Assembly: GCA_030698405.1 (NCBI GenBank)
Contig: JAUYMU010000002.1
Span: 22,233 to 86,232 of the forward strand
Reading direction: 5' to 3'
Length of the DNA stretch: 64,000 bases
From: Bacteroidota bacterium
GTDB lineage: Bacteria > Bacteroidota > Bacteroidia > Bacteroidales > Prolixibacteraceae
Position 1 is the stretch's first letter. Each line of letters starts with the position of its first letter. Under the pieces are notes generated by a model. The model was not told where the DNA came from and made no database searches. It was given only the letters and a program-made list of their open reading frames with translations. Shown here one piece after another: positions 9,207-18,535 of the stretch. Position numbers and translations under genes: made by a program.

Positions 9207-9337
9207 AATTTAACATGGTTACTGATTTTGGGCATCGCAAAAACAACTATTTATTCACATAAATGTGATAATTGCTTCATGCAACCAACTTGTCGTGGGA
9301 AGGAGAAATTTGATTATCCACCAAAATTTACCTGAAC

Positions 9338-10645
9338 ATGAATGTACTGATGCTAGGTTGGGAATTTCCGCCCAATATTTCAGGAGGTTTAGGTACCGCC
9401 TGCGAGGGAATTGTTAAAGGCCTCTCAGCCTATAACGATATACATGTACTTTTTGTGGTTCCGAAATCCTCCGGAAACGAAAGCACCCCCAACTTCAAAT
9501 TAATTGATGCAGAAAAGGTTGCAAAAACTGGCAAGGTAATATTCACGGAACATCTTTCTCACGAATTCACAACGATAGAAATACCTTCGGGATTACTTCC
9601 GTATGATAGCCCTGAAGATTTCAGTAAACTGAAACATTTCTCAAATGAAATTACAGCATCTAATGTTGAGATAGAACAATCCGGATCAACTGCACAAACC
9701 CGGGAATTTCATTTTACCGGCAAATATGGCCCCAACCTTTTTGAAGAGATCGACAATTACGCTGCAATAGCCAGGCTGATTGCAGAGAATAGTCAATTTG
9801 AACTTATTCATGTTCACGATTGGCTGACTTTTCCGGCTGGCATCGCAGCAAAGCAGGTTTCGTGCAAACCACTTGTGGCACATGTACATTCAACCGATTT
9901 CGACCGAAGCGGCGGAAAAGTTAACCCTTCTATTTATGCCGTTGAAAAGCAGGGATTTGAACAAGCCGATAAAATCATTGCAGTTAGTAACCGGATAAAA
10001 AAGAGACTTGTTGCAGATTATGGCATTTCAGCAGAAAAAATCACCACGGTATATAATGCCATCAGCCCAAAATCCGGCAAAGATAATCCGAAGGTGGCTA
10101 ACAAATTTAGTGATAAAGTAGTCACTTTTTTGGGGCGGATAACCATACAAAAAGGGCCGGAATACTTTGTGGAAGTGGCTAAATTGGTACTTCAGCGAAT
10201 GAAAAATGTTCGTTTTGTAATGGCTGGAAACGGCGAACTGATGTCAAAAATGGTGGATTTAAGTGCCAGATATGGCATAAGCAATAAGTTTCACTTTACA
10301 GGATTCCTGAAAGGAAATGAAATAAAAGAGATGCTTGATATGAGCGACGTATTCATTATGCCATCTGTTTCAGAGCCGTTTGGCATAGTTCCTTTAGAAG
10401 CCATGCAAGCGAAAGTACCTGTAATCATATCCTTTCAATCGGGAGTGTCCGAGTTAATCAGGAATGTAATTAAAACTGATTTTTGGGATATTAATGCAAT
10501 GGCCGATGCCATTCACGCAATCATCAGCCACAATCCGCTTTCAAAAGTACTTGCCGATGAAGGAAACCGGGAAGTAAACCAATTAAACTGGGAAAATTCA
10601 GCCGGGGATATCAGAAATATTTATTTGAATACTGTTTCTGTTTAA
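9338..10645 (+). CDS. GT4-type glycosyltransferase (glycogen/starch synthase-like)
   Basis: This 435-residue GT-B fold enzyme opens with MNVLMLGWEFPPNISGGLGT, whose GGLG loop binds the sugar donor. It continues with HVHDWLTFPAGIAAKQ and HVHSTDFDRSGGKVN in the acceptor half. The donor half has VTFLGRITIQKGPEYF and the retaining-enzyme EX7E motif EPFGIVPLEAMQ. Bacteroidota relatives of this arrangement pair with a GH57 protein in alpha-glucan (glycogen) metabolism. The next gene here is GH57, 17 bases downstream, supporting an operon. All key motifs are intact, so this enzyme is probably active even if its partner is not. Confidence 0.88.
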   Translation: MNVLMLGWEFPPNISGGLGTACEGIVKGLSAYNDIHVLFVVPKSSGNESTPNFKLIDAEKVAKTGKVIFTEHLSHEFTTIEIPSGLLPYDSPEDFSKLKHFSNEITASNVEIEQSGSTAQTREFHFTGKYGPNLFEEIDNYAAIARLIAENSQFELIHVHDWLTFPAGIAAKQVSCKPLVAHVHSTDFDRSGGKVNPSIYAVEKQGFEQADKIIAVSNRIKKRLVADYGISAEKITTVYNAISPKSGKDNPKVANKFSDKVVTFLGRITIQKGPEYFVEVAKLVLQRMKNVRFVMAGNGELMSKMVDLSARYGISNKFHFTGFLKGNEIKEMLDMSDVFIMPSVSEPFGIVPLEAMQAKVPVIISFQSGVSELIRNVIKTDFWDINAMADAIHAIISHNPLSKVLADEGNREVNQLNWENSAGDIRNIYLNTVSV

Positions 10646-10662
10646 CTGTAAAAATTACCGAT

Positions 10663-11943
10663 ATGAAAAGTATTTCACTTTGCTTTCAGATCCACCACCC
10701 GTTTCATTTTCAGACATTCCGATTTTTAGATATTGGAACTAAAAAATCATATTACGACGATCTTCGAATTGAAAGGGAAATCAATGAAGCTGCAACGAAT
10801 TTCTATTTGCCTGCAAACGAATTTCTATTAAAGCTCATCAATAAACATAAAGGAAAGTTAAAGTTGGCCTTTTACATTTCAGGAACTGCTATCGACCAGT
10901 TTCTAATGTACGAACCCGAAGTGTTGACAAGTTTCAGGCAATTGGCTGATACCGGGCAGGTGGAATTTTTGGGAGGTACTTCATCACATTCGCTGATATC
11001 ACTAACCAACCAGAAAGATGAATTGGTAAATCAGTTAAAAGATCACCAATCGAGAATAGCATATCTGTTTGGAAAGAAACCTGCGGTATTTGTTAACTCC
11101 GACCTGATTTATTCCGACCTCATTGGAAATGATGTAGCCGATTCGGGCTATCAGGCAATGATAACAAACGGATCGAGAAAAGCACTGATCTGGCGAAGCT
11201 CCAATTATGTTTATTCAAATTTCATCCAGCCAAAGATGCATGTTTATTTCCGTAATGAAATGATTAGCGATGAGCTCACCGGCATTCTCAACAGCCTTAA
11301 TTCGGATGTGCAGGATATCAATGCGAATAACTTTACATCGCTATTAAAAAACCTGAACCCTATTGAGCCACTTTTAAATATTTATATCGATTACAAGGCT
11401 TTGGGTGGCTTTGGAATAGAGAAGAAAGAAAAATTTGTTCAGTCATTTGTTTCTCAAATAGGCCGAATGCCCAAAGTAAGTTTTGTGTTACCATCGGAAA
11501 TAGCCGAAATCTTTGGACCCGTTGCCGAAATTAATTCAAACGAACCTATTTGTTGGCTAAATAACTTTAATTCATACTATTACCCCGGAAATGAACTTCA
11601 AATCGAAGCCATTAAACAGCTTTATCTGTTAAATGAAATGGTTGTCAATATTGATGACATAAACCTACAAAAGGACTGGCAATACCTGCAAACAAGCGAT
11701 CATATTCATTTGATGGATGATCAGCATCCGGCCTATTTCAGTAACAATATTTCTAACTGCATTTATAAATCAAAATACGACGCCTTTATCAATTTCATGA
11801 ATATTCTGGATGATTTCAGATTAAAAATTCTGGAAGAGGCAAAGTCAAAAGAGAAAAAGGCAGCCAGTTCGCCGAGAAAAGGGAAAAGCAGAAAACAAAA
11901 TAATCCACAACATTTGTCAAATAAGTTACACACCGGTGAGTAA
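10663..11943 (+). CDS. GH57 family protein, probably catalytically impaired
   Basis: A 426-residue protein with the GH57 (beta/alpha)7 N-terminus (SLCFQIHHPFHFQTFRF, YYDDLRIEREINEAATNFY) and the family order of motifs. Where active relatives read roughly VEFLAETYxHSL, with the nucleophile Glu in AETY, this one reads VEFLGGTSSHSL, so the Glu is Gly. Where they read DYETFGE it reads DYKALGGFG: the Asp of the acid motif remains but its neighbours have changed. A Lys/Arg-rich tail (KSKEKKAASSPRKGKSRKQ) is unusual. It may be a non-catalytic partner of the upstream glycosyltransferase. The family call is sure; the loss of activity is inferred from recalled alignments. Confidence 0.8.
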   Translation: MKSISLCFQIHHPFHFQTFRFLDIGTKKSYYDDLRIEREINEAATNFYLPANEFLLKLINKHKGKLKLAFYISGTAIDQFLMYEPEVLTSFRQLADTGQVEFLGGTSSHSLISLTNQKDELVNQLKDHQSRIAYLFGKKPAVFVNSDLIYSDLIGNDVADSGYQAMITNGSRKALIWRSSNYVYSNFIQPKMHVYFRNEMISDELTGILNSLNSDVQDINANNFTSLLKNLNPIEPLLNIYIDYKALGGFGIEKKEKFVQSFVSQIGRMPKVSFVLPSEIAEIFGPVAEINSNEPICWLNNFNSYYYPGNELQIEAIKQLYLLNEMVVNIDDINLQKDWQYLQTSDHIHLMDDQHPAYFSNNISNCIYKSKYDAFINFMNILDDFRLKILEEAKSKEKKAASSPRKGKSRKQNNPQHLSNKLHTGE

Positions 11944-12003
11944 AAAGCAAAGGTTTTCTTTGCATAAGTTAAGAAGATGGCTATTTTTGCACGCACAAAA
12001 GTT

Positions 12004-12077
12004 CGGGGTGTAGCGCAGCCTGGTAGCGTATCCGTCTGGGGGGCGGGGGGTCGCAAGTTCAAATCTTGTCACCCCGA
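12004..12077 (+). tRNA. tRNA-Pro (anticodon GGG)
   Basis: A full cloverleaf is visible. The acceptor arms CGGGGTG (12004-12010) and CACCCCG (12070-12076) pair. The D-arm is GCGC-AGCCTGGTA-GCGT, the anticodon stem TCCGT/GCGGG encloses loop CTGGGGG (anticodon GGG), and the T-arm is GCAAG-TTCAAAT-CTTGT. The discriminator base is A and CCA is not encoded. Its last 16 bases are part of the island attachment site, so the gene was rebuilt intact on integration. Confidence 0.95.
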
Positions 12078-12080
12078 CAA
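12062..12080 (+). repeat. attL direct repeat (tRNA 3' end)
   Basis: AATCTTGTCACCCCGACAA, identical to 42636-42654. The match stops at both flanks (A versus T before, A versus G after), so it is a defined core. It covers the T-arm end, acceptor strand and three bases beyond. Confidence 0.92.
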
Positions 12081-12101
12081 AATGGGATTCCAAACCCAAT
12101 C

Positions 12102-12143
12102 AAAAAGCCACAAATCATTGATTTTGTGGCTTTTGTGTTTTTT
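12102..12143 (+). terminator. Island-borne terminator behind tRNA-Pro
   Basis: Arms AAAAAGCCACAAAT (12102-12115) and ATTTTGTGGCTTTT (12121-12134) pair, followed by a T-rich tail. It lies just inside the island and now ends the tRNA transcript in place of the original terminator left behind at 42667. Confidence 0.8.
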
Positions 12144-12191
12144 ATCATATCGAAATAAACCAATATAAATCAGTTGGTATGTGAACTATCC

Positions 12192-12200
12192 GGTGACCTT
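12192..12200 (+). promoter_or_regulatory. Possible integrase arm site (left)
   Basis: GGTGACCTT recurs at 42571-42579 near the right end, and a near copy GGTGAACCTTT lies at 12327-12337. Short motifs shared by both ends of an island fit arm-type integrase or excisionase sites. This is weak evidence on its own. Confidence 0.3.
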
Positions 12201-12280
12201 TTTTAATTTTTATATTTGGTTCACGAATGTCGATGTAACTATATGCAATACAGTATTTTACAGACATTTTGTTTGATCAA

Positions 12281-12310
12281 TTTTGACTCGTTTTGACTCA
12301 TTTTGAGATC
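12281..12310 (+). repeat. Decamer direct repeats upstream of integrase
   Basis: TTTTGACTCG, TTTTGACTCA and TTTTGAGATC lie head to tail between attL and the integrase start. Such iterons near an integrase may be arm-type binding or autoregulatory sites. Confidence 0.45.
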
Positions 12311-12368
12311 AAATCAATTCAAAATAGGTGAACCTTTTTAGAGTATAAAAATTTTAAATTAAATCATC

Positions 12369-13601
12369 ATGAAAAAAGTAACATTAGAAATTCATTTTGT
12401 GCTTCGTACGAACAAGATTATGAATGGATTAGCACCAATTTATGCACGTATTACTGTAAATTCAAAACGATGCGAAGTCTCAATTAAGCGAAAAATTTCT
12501 ATCGATAGTTGGAACTCCGGGAAAGGGATGGCTAAACCTTCAACAAATGAGAATAAGCAATTAAACTCTTACCTGGAACAAATTCGAAAGATGGTGGTCG
12601 AATCTTACCAGGACCTTGTGCTGAGCAAGCAAGTCATCACAACGGAAGCTATAAAAAATAAGTTTCTGGGTCTGGATATTTCTGATATGACCCTATGTAA
12701 ACTGATCGATTATCACAATACAAACGGTAAAGAATCCCTAAGGTGGGGAACGCTAAAAAACTATTTTACAACTCAGAAATATATAATACTTTTCCTCAAA
12801 GAAAAGTACAAGACTTCCGATATTTATCTTAAAAGTCTGAATTACAAATTTTTGGTTGATTTTGAATATTTTCTTAGAAAACATTCACCTGTTGACCATC
12901 AGCGGCCTATGGAGAACAATACTGTAATGAAACACATTGAACGTCTTAGAAAGATGATCAAATTGGCTATAAGATATGAATGGCTGGAAAAGGATCCATT
13001 CATCGCTTTCAAACAAAAGTTTCATCGATTTGAAAGAGGTTACCTTTCTGAAGGAGAACTAAAAATTATTGAAGAAAAAGAATTCTCGATTGCCCGACTA
13101 CAGCATGTTAAAGATCTATTTATCTTTAGCTGCTACACCGGATTATCTTACATTGATCTGATACATTTATCACCAGAAAACATCCAAATTGGTATTGATA
13201 AGAAGTTTTGGTTATTTACAAGCAGGGAAAAAACTGACAATCCAGTTAGAATTCCCATTCTGCCAGTTGCAATGGATATTATCAGTAAATACAAAACTGA
13301 TCCGAAAGCATTAGTTTATAATCGACTTTTTCCTCCTATCTCAAACCAAAAACTAAACAGCTATTTAAAAGAAATTGCAGATATATGCCAAATCACCAAA
13401 AATTTTACTTTTCATTTAGCCCGACATACTTTTGCTACAACCGTAACTCTAACGAATGGTGTTCCGATTGAGTCAGTAAGCAAGATGCTTGGTCATTCAA
13501 AAATATCGACAACTCAAATCTATGCAAAAGTAGTTGAGAAGAAACTTGGCGAGGATATGGAGAAATTAAAGGAAAGATTGAACGAAAAACGAGTGGTTTA
13601 A
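12369..13601 (+). CDS. int: Tyrosine-type site-specific recombinase (island integrase)
   Basis: A 410-residue Bacteroidota-type integrase. The N-terminal arm-binding domain (about 1-95) includes PIYARITVNSKRCEVSIKRK; a SAM-like core-binding domain (about 105-205) and the C-terminal catalytic domain follow. In the catalytic part I see HLARHTFATT (H and R of the active site), MLGHSKISTTQIYAKV (third H and nucleophile Tyr) and CYTGLSYIDL at box I. In box I the usual Arg is not at the canonical spot, as in many Bacteroidota enzymes. It sits next to attL and would cut at the tRNA-Pro repeat. The gene looks intact. Confidence 0.93.
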   Translation: MKKVTLEIHFVLRTNKIMNGLAPIYARITVNSKRCEVSIKRKISIDSWNSGKGMAKPSTNENKQLNSYLEQIRKMVVESYQDLVLSKQVITTEAIKNKFLGLDISDMTLCKLIDYHNTNGKESLRWGTLKNYFTTQKYIILFLKEKYKTSDIYLKSLNYKFLVDFEYFLRKHSPVDHQRPMENNTVMKHIERLRKMIKLAIRYEWLEKDPFIAFKQKFHRFERGYLSEGELKIIEEKEFSIARLQHVKDLFIFSCYTGLSYIDLIHLSPENIQIGIDKKFWLFTSREKTDNPVRIPILPVAMDIISKYKTDPKALVYNRLFPPISNQKLNSYLKEIADICQITKNFTFHLARHTFATTVTLTNGVPIESVSKMLGHSKISTTQIYAKVVEKKLGEDMEKLKERLNEKRVV

Positions 13602-13927
13602 TTTGGATAGTCCCTGAATATTAACAATAGGTCTCGATTTAGTCTCTTTAAGTTTCATATGTTTGCAAAATTTGGTTTCCTTCAGCTATTTCAATACCAC
13701 CTGAATAATAAAATATTAGTGGTGTTAGAGCGAAGCTAGAAAATCTGTAATATCATTTTTCGCTCATGAAGCGAGTTTAAAAATGAAAATTTCAGAATCG
13801 TGAAATGCTACGTTAAACGTGTTCCCAAGTATTACCTAATCCTTCTCAAAATGCCTGGATTGCTATTCTTGCTTCAACCTTTATAATACCGTATTGAAAG
13901 CTTGTTGATTTTAGTTGGAAAACATTT
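13602..13927. other. Gene-free stretch between convergent integrase and AbiEii gene
   Basis: No convincing coding frame. A small hairpin CGCT-CATGA-AGCG lies near 13762 in AT-rich sequence. No clear terminator for either neighbour is visible. Confidence 0.4.
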
Positions 13928-14992
13928 TTAATTGTTTAATGTCGCTATTTTATACCAATAGAAAAATGCTTCAGGGTTTGTTCTTTTCAGCCTGTTAAGT
14001 TTCATATTCATTGGTTCTTCAATGACCCAGGCTTTCATTTGCAATGGATTGCTGAATTTTTCAATACTAACGGAATCATTTTTTATTAGAGTAGCAAGAT
14101 AAGCTGCTTTTGATGCATGGACAATAGCTTTGTCTAAATGATAGCTTTCTGAGAATATAAACCTCGTAACCCGTTGTATGCCTTGTTGCAACAGATTGAA
14201 ATCGCCTTTGCCATCAGTGCCGCGTGTTACGATGCACAGTGCAGTTTGATAAATATCCTCCAGTACATGTTCTACTGACAGTGAATTTTGTCCTTTGTAA
14301 GAAAGTTCGGTAAGGGCAAACTCACGAAATGTAGATTTTATAATTTCAACATCCATTACACTGTCAGCCAGATTCCCTATATCGTATAGTTGCTTGATAA
14401 TTTCCATACTCATGCTATCCTCCCTTTTGTAGTATGGAATTCCGGTAGTGTTCGGAGCAAAAGCAGTTAGCTTATCTCCAGTAATATCTTCAATACAAGG
14501 CGCATTTACAGTTAATGGAACGCCAGTTTCTGGTACAAAAGAAGACTGGATATTGAGTTGAACAATGTTTTTATAATGAACTTCTTCAAAAAGAACGTCG
14601 AGCAAAACATATTCTTCGTCTTTGCTGGTCTTATGAATTGGCGGATAGAAAAATTTATAATGCGCTTTATCAATTTTTGAGTCAGCATTCCTCTGTTGCA
14701 GTTCTTTTCTCAGGAATCCCTGTTCAAGGGCTACCATATCAAGTCTCGCTTCAAAATCTTCAGGCTTCTCTGAAACAATAATATCGATGTCAATCGACAG
14801 TCTCTTCGCTGAGTTTAGATGAAGCATTAATGCCGTTCCACCTTTAAAAACAAATGGCAGCTCTCGTTTTACAAGTCCTTCCAACAATAAAAGGGCACGA
14901 ATAACCTTTTCAACCAATATTTTATCTGCATTCCGGTTTACTTTGGATACTTTTTCTATCCAATTCAATGTAATTTTTCCCTGATCAATCAT
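13928..14992 (-). CDS. AbiEii-family nucleotidyltransferase toxin
   Basis: A 354-residue member of the AbiEii/AbiGii toxin family. The nucleotidyltransferase core is FVFKGGTALMLHL followed by RLSIDIDIIV, that is GG(T/S) and DxD. Enzymes of this family attach nucleotides to cellular targets, in some cases tRNA acceptor ends, to stop growth after phage infection (type IV toxin-antitoxin). It is the second gene of a pair; the antitoxin lies 36 bases upstream. A hairpin-like operator copy sits in that gap. Confidence 0.85.
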   Translation of the reverse strand: MIDQGKITLNWIEKVSKVNRNADKILVEKVIRALLLLEGLVKRELPFVFKGGTALMLHLNSAKRLSIDIDIIVSEKPEDFEARLDMVALEQGFLRKELQQRNADSKIDKAHYKFFYPPIHKTSKDEEYVLLDVLFEEVHYKNIVQLNIQSSFVPETGVPLTVNAPCIEDITGDKLTAFAPNTTGIPYYKREDSMSMEIIKQLYDIGNLADSVMDVEIIKSTFREFALTELSYKGQNSLSVEHVLEDIYQTALCIVTRGTDGKGDFNLLQQGIQRVTRFIFSESYHLDKAIVHASKAAYLATLIKNDSVSIEKFSNPLQMKAWVIEEPMNMKLNRLKRTNPEAFFYWYKIATLNN

Positions 14993-15004
14993 ATTCTAAA
15001 AATT

Positions 15005-15027
15005 GGCAGCAAATTAGCTTTGCTGCC
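15005..15027 (-). promoter_or_regulatory. Operator-like inverted repeat between antitoxin and toxin genes
   Basis: GGCAGCAAA (15005-15013) and TTTGCTGCC (15019-15027) form a perfect 9-bp inverted repeat. The same arms recur upstream of the antitoxin at 15805. It lies 12 bases before the AbiEii start. Confidence 0.7.
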
Positions 15028-15028
15028 G

Positions 15029-15763
15029 TTAATTTGATATTGAATCTAAATAATTTCGAAAACTTTCTTTCTTTCTCTTTCTGTCAGCGTAGCGTAACAT
15101 ACGATTCTCGTTCACTGAGTATTTGCTCATTGCCTCCTGAAAAATTATTCTCATCTCAGATCCTTGCTGGGCAGAAAATATTAATTCATCGGAAAAAATA
15201 TCAACCAGCATCTTTTCAATTGTTACTGTGTTTAATCCGGCAATCTTTTGCAAGGGCGCTTCCGTAACCAATGATTTTACAATCAGGTTCTCCTTTTCTT
15301 CCGAAAGATATTTTGCAAAGATATCTTCTGTTGGATCTACAAAAACCGGATACTTTTCTTCTTTTAAGAAGAAAAAAACCGATTGGGTTGCTTCCTTCTC
15401 GACTTCAATGAGAATATAAAACCGGCCTGGCTGATGTATCATGAATTCATTGAATGAAGATGTATTCCAAATACAAAATTCCAGATAAGGAAACTCTCTT
15501 TTTAATTTTGAATGGATTGATTTTATTTTAGATGAAATTTCAGGTAAATATATTTTACCTTCCCCTAAAGCAAGCTTGCCTCTTCCAACACGGTTTAAAA
15601 CACCCTTTTGGACTAAATGATATATTCTCCAGTTGACCGTTGCGATTTTAATTTGCGGTTCATCCATCTCATAAAATCTGACAATATCATTGGACTCAAA
15701 GGTTTCTTTGCCTCTGAAATTTTCTTTTAACCGGTCGATATGTAGTTTATCTGTTGCGATCAT
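15029..15763 (-). CDS. AbiEi-like antitoxin (DUF6577-like)
   Basis: The start at 15763 (MIATDKLHIDRLKENFRGKE) gives 244 residues. The open frame runs 35 codons further upstream, but that part covers the operator and reads as non-coding. The N-terminal part (to about 75) is a winged helix (FESNDIVRFYEM, NWRIYHLVQKGVLNRVGRGK), and the rest resembles the antitoxin domain of AbiEi partners. It probably represses the operon by binding the two inverted repeats and blocks the AbiEii toxin encoded next. A name at DUF level is my recollection; the role comes from the pairing. Confidence 0.75.
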   Translation of the reverse strand: MIATDKLHIDRLKENFRGKETFESNDIVRFYEMDEPQIKIATVNWRIYHLVQKGVLNRVGRGKLALGEGKIYLPEISSKIKSIHSKLKREFPYLEFCIWNTSSFNEFMIHQPGRFYILIEVEKEATQSVFFFLKEEKYPVFVDPTEDIFAKYLSEEKENLIVKSLVTEAPLQKIAGLNTVTIEKMLVDIFSDELIFSAQQGSEMRIIFQEAMSKYSVNENRMLRYADRKRKKESFRNYLDSISN

Positions 15764-15804
15764 AAAATGTACTTGAATGCAAAGATAATTAATTTCTATA
15801 AATT

Positions 15805-15827
15805 GGCAGCAAAATACGAATGCTGCC
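15805..15827 (-). promoter_or_regulatory. Operator-like inverted repeat upstream of antitoxin gene
   Basis: GGCAGCA (15805-15811) and TGCTGCC (15821-15827) are the same arms and the same 23-bp span as the copy at 15005. It sits 42 bases before the antitoxin start, where a promoter is expected. Confidence 0.7.
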
Positions 15828-15920
15828 GAAATTTTGATCAAAACTTTAGGTGCTAAACTTGCCGTCATGAAACAAGCCTATACTTTTCTGAAGAAGTTTT
15901 CTATACCTCTAATTTCGCCA

Positions 15921-16867
15921 CTATAACTTTCTTTTGGCCCTGTTTTTCTGTTTCTTCAGCTTATATCTTTTGTTTCTGAAACCCGATCCATCATCAAATT
16001 GAGTTTTTACCTGCCGGATCAATTCTTTCAAAACCAACGATTTTAAAACTCCACTACTTTGCTCAATTAGGTCAAATTGGGGGTGCTTTTCAAAATGTTG
16101 ACTCAAGGTCTTCTGTTCAGGTAAATAATACCTCGGTCTTTCCTCAAAATCTGACATTTTAATCGGATGCCGAACCGGATTTCCGTTTCCATCAGTTACA
16201 AATACCAGATGCCCTTTCTGAACTTGCCTGATTTCTATATGAAACAGCTTCAAAGCATCATCGTACATTTGTTTGCTGCTGATAAAATCCATCCGATTGA
16301 GTTCGGTGAATAGGTTGTCAAGGTTTTGTTTCAGGTTCTTGCTGTATGCCGTAAATTTCAGATTGATCTTTTCATTTGGCTCATCATTCTTTAACTGATA
16401 GGTTTGTTCCAACTCCTTGATGAACTTCTGTACTTTATCCTTTTCAAAATTGTCTTTGATCTTCTTGCCGCTTTGCTTGTCAATCCGGGTGGAAACAATA
16501 TGAAAATGCACCCTGTCAATATCAGCATGTCGGTAAACCAGGTAGGGTTGGCTACCATAACCCAATTGTTTCATCAGGTTGTCAAGTTCGGTTCGAATAC
16601 CCTTTTCTCCCATTCGGATCATGTCATTCATGGTTGGGTTAAAGGAGATGTGAAGTCCTTTATTTTTAACCCTGGTATTTGAATCTTCAATTCTCTTAAA
16701 AATCTGGTGGCGATGCTGAGCAGAGTAAATAAATGGATTCACCGAAGGTGTATTCCGGCTATGGTAAAAGGTGGCTTTACCTTCTTTGGCTTTCCGCTCA
16801 TTGTAAAAAAAAGCATTCGCGGTGCTTGATGCCTGATGTGATTAATGGGAATTATTCTGGGCTCCAT
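15921..16867 (-). pseudogene. MobA/relaxase, 5' frameshift
   Basis: The downstream frame (15921-16742 from a GTG, open further upstream) holds most of a relaxase, including HADIDRVHFHIVSTRID with the metal-binding histidines. The catalytic region AFFYNERKAKEGKATF, with the nucleophile Tyr, lies in the same frame just upstream of that GTG. The natural start, ATG at 16867 (MEPRIIPINHIRHQ), is in another frame. The shift falls in a CATCAGG/CATCAAG run near 16827; loss of one 7-bp unit would explain it. Relaxases nick oriT to begin conjugative transfer. As read, the protein cannot be made whole, so the island may be stranded. Confidence 0.75.
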
Positions 16868-17255
16868 ACTTGTGATTTATTAAGATTGTGGAGCAAATGT
16901 AAAGAGTGACTACGCCAATATATGACGTGGGTGAGTAATATTATAAAAGAATGAGGATTATGGGTTCGTTTGACTCGTTCTATTCTCAGACTTTATTCAC
17001 TTCTTCTTCTTCTTATTATTATTTGAGTTTTTGAGTTTCTTTTTCAAAGTGATACCACTTGCAGTTAAACGGTAACGTTGATTTGGATGATTTGGACTGT
17101 CAGGAAAAGTCATTTCAATAAATCCCGATTCAAGTGCTGGAAGCAGATAGTTATCTCTGAAGTACTCACGATGTTTTAACTGGAGAATATTTTGTATTTC
17201 AGCACTTCGCAATTCATTTTCTGTTACAAGTATAACTCTTTTCACTTCCTCACTT

Positions 17256-17303
17256 ACTTGTCCAGTAACTTGTCCAGTAACTTGTCCGGTAACTTGACCG
17301 GTA
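17256..17303 (-). repeat. 12-bp tandem repeat coding a GQVT linker
   Basis: Four units of ACTTGTCCAGTA (two exact, then ACTTGTCCGGTA and ACTTGACCGGTA on the plus strand). They encode repeated VTGQ between the ATPase domain and the C-terminal winged helix. Unit changes keep the frame. Confidence 0.85.
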
Positions 17304-18283
17304 TCACCTTTATTAACTTCTTCATTATCTACATTTTCAGCATGTTCGGTAAGTTCGGTAGGTTCACCGGTAACTTCCCCACCAGCTTCCCCGGCAGTTT
17401 TTAAGGTACGCCAAATAATTGTTTTAAAATCTTCTTCCTCAATAAACTCCGGTTCTTTCAATCCTGCTTCATTACACAAACGAATAATGTCACCGGTACC
17501 GGTTCCCATACGCTCAATATATCCTGCCAAATACATCGGCTCTGCCAATAAAGGATTTTCCGGGATGGACCGGTGCGGTTTACGGAGTTTAGCCGGACTC
17601 AATCCCAATGGCAAAGTTCCCGGATTCCATATTTCGAGACGGTCTTTAAACAGCATCACCTGGACACTTCCGTTACTGGTATAATCGCGGTGGGCCACTG
17701 CATTTACGATGGCTTCAGAAACGGCAGCACGCGGAAGTTCATATTGGATGGGTACCTGATTGCTAACTTCCCGGGTTCCAACCGACACATCCACTTTCGA
17801 CAATACAAAATCGACGGCCTGATTCACCCGTTGAAATACATCGCCTTTATAAACCTGGTAGGCCGGAATGGGCTTTACTACATGGAAGCCATGAAAATGA
17901 GCACATCTAACTTCTGAAGTAATAAAAAAGCGCTGTGGTAGTTTGCCGAACAACAAAATGGAAGCATTACTTACACGGTTGTTCTCCAATAAGTTCAGAT
18001 GAGTTAAAATGGTTTCCAGAGTAGATTCAACCGGCAAAGGAAAACCTCTTTTTGCTCTCGCTATGTGTACAAATTCCCGGATTTTATCATGATCCAGATC
18101 CTCCATGGTTGCTCTATCGTTCAGGGCAGCATCAAAAGGACCGGTACGAATAATTTCCTTTTCCTTGAGGTAATTAACCAGCGAGGCATAAACCCCTGAA
18201 TTAAGGTCATCGCCCGAATTAAAGCGTTTTCGCACAAGGTCGATCCCTATCTTTTGAATGAGTTGGTTCATTTTCGCATGGCG

Positions 18284-18298
18284 TTGCAAGCCCGATCC
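18284..18298 (+). repeat. Left inverted repeat of flipped segment
   Basis: TTGCAAGCCCGATCC. Its reverse complement GGATCGGGCTTGCAA aligns with GAATCGCTGTGCAA at 18522-18535, with a few mismatches and a gap. The coding frames on both sides switch strand exactly here. Confidence 0.7.
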
Positions 18299-18521
18299 GT
18301 TGCTGGGGCTTTTTTTCGAGCCATTTTTATTCGAGAACTTACCTGCTTCCGACCAGAGGGCTGATTCGGTTTACATTAACGAAGTTGCTAAATGTGATAT
18401 TTATCTTGGACTGTTTGGTACCAAATACGGTTTTGAAGATGGCGATGGTATTTCGCCTACAGAACGGGAATTTGACGAAGCAACCCGGCAACACAAAACC
18501 CGGCTTATTTATGTGTTAGGT

Positions 18522-18535
18522 GAATCGCTGTGCAA
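18522..18535 (+). repeat. Right inverted repeat of flipped segment
   Basis: GAATCGCTGTGCAA, the imperfect inverted partner of 18284-18298. The plus-strand fragment ends in a stop three bases later, and the minus-strand N-terminal fragment enters from the other side. Confidence 0.7.

Noticed and set aside
11763..12168. Frames on both strands running over tRNA-Pro
   Set aside because: They overlap the GH57 end and a structured tRNA gene and carry no protein-like pattern.
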